From: Glandiceps talaboti
Lineage: Eukaryota; Hemichordata; Enteropneusta; Spengelidae
Reading direction: 5' to 3'
Assembly: GCF_964340395.1 (NCBI RefSeq)
Contig: NC_135563.1
Coordinates: 21,357,151-21,421,150 of the forward strand
Length of the DNA stretch: 64,000 bases
A program made the position numbers and the translations under genes. This document shows positions 29,601 through 40,700 of the stretch, piece after piece. How positions within the stretch are numbered: position 1 is the stretch's first letter; every line of letters begins with the position of its first letter. The notes beneath the pieces are model-generated. The model had not been told where the DNA came from, did no database searches, and worked only from the letters and a program-made list of their open reading frames with translations.

Positions 29601-31745
29601 TTATTTTGATGTTTTTTCCTCGGGGAACCCCAAAACCTTTTCTATACTCTTGTTGTTAATTGTTAGTATATTTCAAATTTGTACATTTGCATATTTTGTA
29701 TCCACTATTTTATTCAAAGTTTACACAATCTGAAAGGTGAATGGGGTTATTCAGTACATAAGAAGACATTGTCTGTCTCAATAGTCAGTCAAGAGTATCA
29801 TCACATCAATGTCAAAGGACTCTTCCTCAAAAATAACCAATAGGAACATTACATGATAAAGCCTCAAATATAGATATAATGTCATGTCGTTAATATTTAA
29901 GTTTTGGCATGAAGATTTTAAGATATCCCAGATGGTAATACTGGTTCGGAAGGAGGAAGTGTTCGGGCATTTTTGGGTGCTCTGGATGTCAACACAGTGG
30001 GATGCTTCAGCACTGTTGATGGCAAAGTGTTAGTCTAGGTCCTGACAGGGACCGTATTATGAACTACAAACCCAGTCTAGTCAATCTCCTTGCTCAAGAC
30101 AGTAAATGTCCTTAACCCCCCCATGGTGAGCGTAACGCAAATGGCACATGTCAGTAGTAATTCATCACAAATTGACAGGCTGTTGTCATCTCATTAATAT
30201 TCACTTGTACAGCTGATTCAGTTTTGACTATGATATGCAAATATTCCACCAGGACTCCACCTCCAGTCTATTTAAACTAAAATCATGTGGGGACGCCACA
30301 ACGGCATCATGTTTATATAAACGCCATAGGGGGAGCTCAGATATCTGTGCTCAAGCAAGGGGATTGACTAGCCTGGGATTGTCGTACGTAATACGGTCCC
30401 TCTCAGGACCTAGACTAGCAAAGTGCTAAATAGATTCAAACACCATTATGACTGAAAGAAGGATTTATTTGAAAAGTAAAATATTGTTAAAGCTGTTGTG
30501 AATTTATCTTGTGCTGATTTTTTGAGTTGGTTGGAAGGTTTGTCACTTTTAATAAATAATAGAAACAAAGCAATCTGGATAAAACAATGCTTCCACTCCA
30601 TTAGTATAATTAGGTCAGGTGAAACTGTAGGACACATTCCCTTTTCTGCACAAAGTGACGTTATATACATGTTAAGACTTGCATTTTTTATAGCGTTCTA
30701 TTATATTGTAAAAATATAAAGTATTGTATAAATAATACATTACGTGAGTAAAATTTCTTATTCTAAATGTAAAGTCTCAATTTTTCCTCTTATATTTGTC
30801 AAAATTTAAATTAGATATAATTTGTCAAACAATATACATTCAAAATTTTGATCACTTTTGTTCATTTTTATACCGATTAATTAGTCAGTAGAGGTAAATA
30901 TTCTTTTATTGTATTCTTTTGTGTATCTGATAATTTATTGAAACTGTATGCCAGTTTCATCTTAGTCACGTGTATCATCCCTTTCCTCTAGACATGTATA
31001 TTTTTCAATGGTTTGATTATGTAACAAAATATGAGTCTTACATAGATATTATTATTATAAATATCAGCATTTGTGCTGAGGTTTGGGAACCATAGTAACA
31101 GAAAGGAAATTTGGTAAAATTATGAATGATTGTTTACCACGAATTGTACCGTAATATAAAGATTATGCATGTGAAGAACTCTGGTAGATTTTACCTATGG
31201 TTGTACATGTATGCACTGTAAAAAAAAGTGTATAGTAAAAACAGTTATTTATATGTGTATTAAAGTCACACTACTATGATTTAGTACCGCTGATTTCTAT
31301 TGCATCTCAACACCTAAAATTTTTCCCCTGTATTTGTTGAAATTTACATATTACACAGAAAACATACATTTGAAATTTGAAAAAAAAAAAACTGGCTGAG
31401 CACATTTGAAAGTGAGGTAGAGGTGGCTAATGGTGGATAGAAAGAGAGAGAAGGTGATGTTAGTGTGTCTAACAGTAATTTACATTTACAACACTTACTA
31501 CATGACAGTTGTCATGGTATCATTTTTAACATATCATATTTCAATTTTATAAGCATTGCGTGTATCATGATTCATCCCATTAAAAGGTGTCAACTCGTTT
31601 TTCTCTCCTCCATTGCAGAAATTTCAGGAAGTGTCTGCTGCTTATAAACGTTTAACAAGTGGAGATGAAACAGTCGACATTGATTTTATGACCATGGATG
31701 ACATGTTTGAATTATTCACAAGGATTTTCTTTGCAGCAAGATTTG
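26694..31745 (+). CDS. Exons 1-3: J domain of the TTC31-like gene
   Basis: Exons 26694-26742, 28244-28335 and 31619-31745 encode residues 1-90. The segment EEAYRILELPKG starts helix I; helix II (VRAAYKRLALRW) leads to the HPD triad at residues 35-37; helix III follows (KKFQEVSAAYKRL). The intact HPD predicts stimulation of Hsp70 ATPase. The next residues (DFMTMDDMFELFTRIFFAARF) are hydrophobic and acidic, as in several DNAJC proteins. Intron 1 is 1.5 kb; intron 2 is 3.3 kb and hosts the hAT-like MITE. Confidence 0.88.
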
Positions 31746-34700
31746 GTAAGTTTTTTTGTGATAGTCTCCGGTTCCTTGTAATGTTAACCCTTTCACCACC
31801 ACTACCTGATATTCCAGGAACACATAGAGTAACCACAAATTCCAGTTGTTAGTAGTTTGTATTGTGTTTGTAATATAAATATTTTATATGTTTTATTTTA
31901 TGTTAATGAATAAACAAGATCTATTTCTTACAATATATTATTTTTAAGTGGCTGAGAGGTAGGAATTTATTTTGGATTGTTTGAGTAATAAACAATTTTA
32001 CTATCTTGTTTTTACTTGAAAAAAGTGAAAGAACATACATTTATAAAACAGTGTGTTTGTAACTGGATGTACTCTTTGTTAGAATCCTACAATGGTGGAC
32101 ATGGCATGTTTGGCAGTGGGTCATCTTCAGAAGATGGCAGTGCTGACGAGGAAGATATACTAGAAGTATTTGCAGATAGGTTAAAAATGAGAATGGTTCA
32201 AAGAAGAGCAAAGCAATCAAGTTCAGGTAAGATACATGTATAGTGTATCAAACCTTCAGACATTCTCTCAAAACTCAACTCTTCAACTGCTAATAACTGT
32301 TTTTCTTTCTCATTTTATTTAATACACATTACCTTGAATTCACATTTCCATTAACTATTTCTGTATCCACTCTTCCTCTGCGCTTCAAGCTCTTCGGAGA
32401 TGAGGTGCATTACAAATCATCTTATTTTTACTATTATTATTATTATTATAAAGACATTTGCATGGCAATCCACCTTTTTATGCAAATTATTTACATAGAA
32501 GAAGTGTATGTTATGAGAACTGGGCTAGACAGTGGAAAAGCATAGGGTTTTGGGTTTCTATCAAATTAAGGTTGTAGAAGTGAATGGGAAAGATGTTTTT
32601 TTTCAACTGATTTTCAGACAACAAAAATGAAAACTTCTATAACAGTTTATGTGATTTTGGTTTATTGCAGATAGTGGATTTCGAAGAAAACTTACAGAAG
32701 AGGTATGTATTAAGAATTTGTTCTGCTTTATTACATTGTTTGATTTTGTTGTATTAGCTAATGAAGATTGATGTCAGAACTTCTGCTTACAGAATGTTGA
32801 TCTAAGACACAATGAAAGTTGTATTAGGTCATGCATTAACAGCCTCCCATGATTTGAAAAAGTTTTCTTGTGGATTTTTTTCAAGAGGGTTTAAAGACTA
32901 ATTTTGAAGTATCAGGTTGAAGTCCGGGGGGGGGGGGGGGGGGGGGGGATAAACGTGAAATGTGATACATTTACAGGCTAAAACTAATGTCCTCTGAGCT
33001 TGGAATTTGTTCTAATGCCCTTCGAAGGATTAATTTTCAATCCTGGGTCAGTGTCTGAACACTTTCCAATATATATCAGGCCAACATTTTCATGAACACA
33101 GTCCCCAAAACATACTGTTTTCAAAAAATACAGTGACAGATTTCTTTCCTGTATATTTATAATACTGAAGTCCAACATTAGGAGATAAAAAATATGTAAT
33201 ACGCTCCAAAATGGCAGTTTAATAGGCATTCTATGAGCTCTGCGAGCATGTTACATGGTCAAAGTCATCTAGTATAATGAGCGTCATCTTAACCCAACCC
33301 CTATTGTATAATATACAGATTAGGTCTTTTAAACTCTGATGTACCATATAGCTGTATATTTACTTTTCACTTTATCAAGTCAGCAAAGAGATTCCATCAT
33401 TTCTTGGGATCCACTACATTTTTCTTGGTAAAAAGGAAATTGTAACATAGTAGTGTGATACTTGCTTTCAGAGAAAGGAAAGAATTGCATTGTTATTAGC
33501 AGGAAATTTGTTGTAAATGACTTTACAGCCATTATAAAAATGGAAGTTTTATGGGCTTTAGGTTTATATTTATTACTATGTTCATTTACAGGAAGCTACA
33601 AAGAATGCTGATAAACTTATACAGGAAGAAGAAAAACTTAATAGGTTAAGAGAAAAACGACGAGCTAAAAAGAAAAGACAACGTGAAAGAAAAAGATTAG
33701 AAAAATTAAAAGGAAAAGGTAGCGATAAACAAGCAGATGATAAGGTAAGAAATACATCAGTACAAAGTATTTTAATATACTGTACAAATTTTGTATGAAT
33801 GGCCAAACTGTATTATAAAACTATAGAGGTTAAAAAAATCTGCTAGCTTTGTTTCAAATGATGTAATTTTCAGCTTAAGGTTGAGCACTTGTATTGCCCA
33901 AATTTTGATAACTGCATCATGTATGTGCATGTGATTTAGCCCTCGTATTTCCTCATCTGGGATGCTCTCATGTATTAAACCCTTCTCTTCAAAATAACTC
34001 CAGGAGGGTAACTGGAATTTTATGTATTGACTCCTTAAGAACACAATAGTCCAACTTGAAACTCTCCGTCAATTATCTGTTACTCATCAGCCCATTACAG
34101 TGAATGAAAAGAAAACAAATACATTAGGTTGTATGATACAAGAATTTGCTGGTATTATACACATGTAAAACAAAATGGGAAAGGATTTAAGTTTCTATAA
34201 AAGTTTATGTTGTTGAATCTTACAGGATAGCAATAGTGACAGTGACAGCAGAAGTGAGGATGATGACGACGATGAAGAGGAAGAAGAAAAAATTACTACT
34301 AAAAAATTAGCAGCTTCAAATTTAAAGTCTTCCAAAGCTGGCTCCAGCAGGGGAGGTTCTAAACAAGACAGTAGTAAAAGGCATTCTGGTATTAGTAGTA
34401 TATCAGATCACAAAAAATCAAAAGATTGGTAAGTGAAATTCATGATAACACTAAGGGGCTCTGGTTAGTGATTTAGCTTGCCAAAAGCACCACAAATATG
34501 CCTAGCAACTACTCAACTTGGGTGTGTAGGATTTAATTTAACTGTTTTAGATGCCAGAATGACTCTGGGTTCATGGGTACTAATCAAAATGTCTAGTCAC
34601 AGTCAAAACATTTCTTGGAAGCAAATTCTAAATGTTTGTAGATGTCTCGTCAGCATTGTCAGGAGTAGTACAATAGCCGATTGTAGAACATTCCCAACAG

Positions 34701-37700
34701 ACATTGGTGAAAATTTGGGAATTGCTTCCAAGAAGTTCTCTGAGTAGAGAAATTTTCATGAGTAAGTATTAGATGTGTTTGCGTAGAAATTGAAATTTGG
34801 AAATCATGAGTGCACTTTCAGTTTGTAGTAACTGAGACTGCACCCCAGTAACTGCATACATTTACATTGTAACTGCAATGTTTTACTGTCAATGAGGCAA
34901 ATAGATGTCCAAGTAAATAAATCTCAGAAGTCATTACTATACATGTAGAAACCAGACTGTATCTAAAGTGACTGCAATTTGCTAAGTTGCTTCTCTTGAA
35001 TAATGTAATAAAATTTATTTTGTTCATGTACAGTCAAATACTCTACAATGACTTGGATACTACTGTCATTTCATCAAAGTTTTCTTGCGTCAAAATAGAT
35101 ATTTTAATATTAAATTAAATTTGTTGTTTTTAGGTCTAGAATCGATTCAGATGAGGGAGAACTGGACCCCAATAGTGCTTTTGTTGCTAAGGCTGCTGCA
35201 AATGCTAGTAAGAAAGTTACAGCTCAGCAAGCATCTAGCAAAGACAAACAGAACAAAAAAGATAAACCAACAAATAAAGAACAATTAAAAAATCAGGAAG
35301 AAAAAGAATCGGTAAGTATTACCAAAAATATTCCCCAAGAGACTATTGTGAAAATTGGTAAATTCGAAGCCACCAAGTAATTGCATCATAGCATAGATGT
35401 TCAACATGGCATTGCTTTTGGTGATGCAAATAAGAGGTCTGTCGGAAATGTTTGAGAAAATTATTTATTTTGGAAAATAATCTTACCATACTTACAAGGC
35501 CCAGTGCTCGAAAAAGATGTTGTTTTAAAAGATTCATCTAAACATCCAGCCAAGACAGCAAAACAGACTACAGTAACATTTGGAAAAGTGTCTGAAAATA
35601 TTTTGTTTTATTACAAGACAAAAAACCAAACATCAGTTGGAAATGCATCTCTGATTTGAAATGAAATTGTGTATTTTAGAACAACTAAAAACTAGAAACA
35701 CAAATAAAAATTTGAAATGCACTGTGGAATATTGAAGATAACAAAACAGACTTGGGGTTAGAATCACATTGAATATGCACTTTGACTCACCAATCTTTTG
35801 TTCAGTATCCAATTGAAATAACAATGAAACTATTTGATTGTTATTAACAGGTTGAAGATCTTGATCCTGTGGTTTTAAGAAGTAGACAAATAGCAGGTAT
35901 GCATACAATGGAATAACATGACTGTCAAACAAAGTACACGATTGTATATTTTCTCAGTTTGTCTGGTGAAATGAAGGAAGTATGGATGATACAGATGTCC
36001 AAGTCTTTTGTATCATAAGATATACCAAGTATGAGATGTTGTTGAATTCTAGAACCACAATAAATGTCATAAGACATGTATAAAATAACAGAGCAATAAG
36101 ATAAACTAAGTATTGTGTATTATTGGATTATATGTAGGAACATACCATCTATAATAGTGGTGTATCTTAGAGAATGGTATCTGTCAAAAAGGGACGTGAT
36201 TTGAACAACATAGAATATTAATAATCACAAGATTTAATAGTCTTCTTCTGGAGACACAATATACATTAATACAACAAGTAACACTGGGGTAAAGCACTTT
36301 CTCTCTATGTGTTACACTCATTTATAGCATTCACATTACAACAAGTAAGACTGAAGTAAAGCACTTTCTCTGTGCTACACTCATTGATAGCACTCATATT
36401 ACAACAAGTAACACTGAAGTAAAGCACTTCCTCTATGTGCTACACTCATCTATAGCACTTGATATGGATGCTATACACAATTGTGGTACATACAGAAAAT
36501 GCTTTACTTAGGTGTTCTGGGTTGTAATAATATCATTTTGTATCCCCTTTCAACAGTACGTGGTAATGAGATGGCCAATTTAGGTCATTATACAGCAGCA
36601 ATAGATTTATTTACACAAGCTATAAAATTGGATCCAAGGGATTTCAGGTGAGTTAATAGTTCAAATGATGTACTGTTTTATCTGAATTTTAGACAGCCAT
36701 AGAAATCTTAAACCACTGATTAAAAAACAAAACTGTTACATGAATGATTTCTGAATCAATCAAAGCTAGGAAATGTCATATTCTGATTTTGTACAATTTA
36801 TTGAGATGTAATATTCAACTATCTACTTGTTGCCATACCTCGCATTGCCATTCTATTCTATTAACCCATACAGCACATACACAGGGGAGAGTATGCTATG
36901 GACTCCATGAACTATACATATTGCTATAATTGGTAGAGTGTATGCTTCACAAATTAATTCTCCATGATAAATTTTGTTTTCCTATTTCTGGACAGGTTTT
37001 TTGGTAATCGTTCATTTTGTTACGATCGGCTTGGCCAGTATGATAAGTGAGTAACATACATTTAATAATTTGTAACTCAGTTGAAAAGACACCAATGTGT
37101 TCACTTGCTTGTGGTAAGCAGGAATGAGACAAGTTCCATGTAAAGACATATAATGTAATTATTGTCAGTACCTTATCAAAGTATAAACACCACTGGAGCC
37201 AGGATCCCATAACACTGTTTACTGATAGAACACTACACATTGTAACATTGAGTATATGACTGTTATTGTTACATTATTAAGTTCCACAGATATAAACAAA
37301 CTGATAAAAGTGTAATGGGAACCTACATTAGAGGTACTCGCTGTAGTTTTGGTGTATAAGATGTATTCTTGTTTTTACCTAATTTTGTCTTCGGTGTTAA
37401 GTTCTTCCTTGGCTTACTTCATTGAAGCAAACACACTGGTGTTATTTCACAAGTTGTAAGTGTTGACTACACTATTGCTTTGATCATTATCAAAGTTTTG
37501 CGTGAAACAAAAAAGAGACAAGGTATTTTGTGTAGGTTTTAGAACCCCACATAGTAACTATAGGGTAGATAGGTACTCTTAACAAAAACACTGATCAATA
37601 TATATCAATATGTATCAATAGATTGTACATGTCTCTTGTACCCACATTCACAGGCGTTACAGCCATATCAGCTCCTCCAGGTGCAAAGACGATATAGTAT

Positions 37701-40700
37701 TTCCATCTTACCATCTCACTGTATTCCTAAAAATCTGTTGAGATAAAATGTACTAATACTACTGAAAGCGTAGTAAATCTATGATGTTATGAGTAGAATG
37801 GAATAAGGAAGAATGGAATGAATAATATGAATAATGGAAAAGAATAATATAGCAGGTTATAGTATGCACTATAGTGAGAATCACTTCCACATAGAACAAA
37901 AACCACCTCCATGATAGGAAATGAATGGAATTGCGTATTTATTCCTATTGTTTCCAATGTATGAAGGGGAAATATGATTTGTTCTTCTGCTAGCGAAGAT
38001 CTTCATCTCCAGAAAGCACTATATTTACTATATTCCCTTCTAACTGGACAACAGTTTACCTGTAACAGGCCTATTTATTTAATGATATTGACAAAAGAAG
38101 ACTTATCAGGCTACAATTAAATAGATAATTAAATAAATAGTATTACACTTTGCATGTCTGTCAATGTATGCTATATGTGAGACAACATGTTCTTTGTTCT
38201 TTGTTGATTTATCTGTTGACTGTTGTCTCTTGTCCATACCATCCAAGAATATTTTAAAGGCTTGCTACTGGTGAAAGTATAAAACAAGAATTAAGAACTG
38301 CAATGGTTGTATTTATCTGTTCTGATGATCATTATCAGATTGTTGTGGAGTGTTATGCTTCAACCTAACTGACAATACTTTGCAATTGATTGTGTTCTTT
38401 CCTTACAGAGCCCTAAAAGATGCTGATAAAGCGATATCTTTAGCAAAAGAGTGGCCAAAAGGTTATTTTAGAAAAGGTAGAGCTCTAGCAGGTCTCAAGG
38501 TAATGTCATAGCAAAGTTCAACAAACCTATTAAATATTTATTTAAGGAATTAAAGGGTTGCAGTTATTTCCAAAGTAATTTGTATATGAGCCATTATGTC
38601 TACATGTAGGTATTCAATATTGTCAATAAATGTGATGACTCTGGATAATAGAAATGTATTTGTTTGTTTGTTTGTCTATTCATTCCTATTTTTGTTACTT
38701 TCTAGTTATATGCTGAAGCAGAAGGAGCATTTGAACAGGTATTAAAATTAGATCGACATTGCGAAGATGCTATGCAAGAGTTACTTAGATGTAGAACACA
38801 CCAATTAATGGTAAGTCAATTTTGGCACCACTTTGGCATGGTCTCAACTCGTGTAATCTTGTATGTTCTCTGTGTGCCAAACTCCTAAATGCCAAATTTT
38901 TATGACCACAATTGTGTGTACCAGTTCTCAAAATATTGAGTTTTTCTGACAACAATTGTGTGTGCCAAACTCCAAATGACAAGTTTTATGACAATTGTGT
39001 ATATATAAATAGCAAAAATAACCAGCATTTACAGAGAAATTTGAGTTAGCTTGGCATTTCATTTACGAGGCATGACACTTACAGCATACTTTAGCATAAA
39101 ATAAAGCACATGCTTCTCTCTCACATCACCGTTGTAAAACCACAGGACTCTTTGCGGCAATGTGGCAACACATGCCTGATGGGGAATATTTCATTGCTCC
39201 GTGAGCATAAGAATGTGCTAGCTGTACAGAATGTTCTATCAAGCCAAATCATACCCTACAAAGTAATGTGTAACAGGGTTACGGTAAACTTTTTGTATAA
39301 TTACAAAAGAATGAAGTAAGCAAAAATAATGCGACATTGTTGATTTTTGTTTCAATGTAGGAAATGGGTTTTTCTCGGCCACAAAGTGAAATTGCTATAC
39401 GACAACATGGTACGGTTCAAGCTGCATTAGAATCGCTATTAGCTGGTGCTGTGCAAGAAGGAACATTGTCTGATGAAATTTATATCTCTGATGATGAGGA
39501 CCACATAACAAAAACAATTCAAGCAAGCAAAACAGAGTAAGTCTTTCCAATACAGTGAACATTTATTTATGTACTGATTTCAAATTTCAGTCGCTGTACA
39601 TGATTCAAGCATATTTTAGCTGTTGAAATACAATATGTAAAAAACTAACCATGTTGTTAAACCATTCTGTCAAAGTAAAATTTCGTCCATATAAGGTCAT
39701 ATAGTATTATGAATATATAGTGGGTCAACAGATGTCAAAATAATGGGGGAAAAAATCAGTCAGCAGGTAAAACTGGAAAATAAAAAGTACTTCTCCAAAT
39801 CAAAAAAGTACTTGTCCACAATGGATATTTTTTTGTGGCCTACATCATGTGCACAGTCACAATTGATCAATCAATTTATTTTTTGCCAATTTGTTTTATA
39901 TTTTAAATCACTTCTAAAGTTTCCTTGGAGAGAGACACGCTTTATGGCCGCTGTTCTTCAGGAGTAATGGACAGAGCTGGATCCATCCACCATATAGCAA
40001 TCCTTGATTCTTGCTTAATAATCATGAAAATGTTTACCTGTCCCTCGGGACAAGTACTTTCTCAAACCAATGCTCAAGGCTTCAGATCATTTGTCTGGGA
40101 CAAGTGAAAGGCCATTATAACAAACCCTGGTAGTTAGTCAAAATTTCAGATACATTTTTCAAGTTTGTGTTTGTTTATACAAAAGTACAGTAACCATCAA
40201 TGAGTAAAAAATTACAAACTATGCACATTAGTATACTTTATACACATCAAAGATATAGGATACTTTTTATTTTACATGTAGTTATTTTCACTTTTCTTTA
40301 TCAGTGTCAAAAATCCAGAAGGGCTAACTTCCTTATGGGTCGGAAATGTTTTACCAAAAGTTACAGAAAAAGATGTACGAGATATTTTTTCAAAGTAAGT
40401 AAATCAGTAAAATCAATACATGTACTAAGAACAGTGGTTCCATGAAGATAGAAAATGTGATGCTATGTGACAGTTGTTTTAAAGAAACGTTGAACAATTA
40501 ACTTGTGCATGATATTGATGTACAATTAAAGTACACTCGGTATCACTGAAGCAAAGCACTTTCGCTATGTGCTATGCTCATTTATAGCATTCATATAAAG
40601 TATAAAAGTATACTAATTCAATTGGTTTATTTACAAGCCTAGCATGTGGCCTTTCTAATGTGGTCAATTAATTAGCAAATGGTACAGTATACTTTTACAC

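Noticed and set aside
29279-29733. ORFs of 80-85 codons in intron 2 of the TTC31-like gene
   Set aside because: No family similarity that I recognise and no frame-compatible splicing with the host gene.
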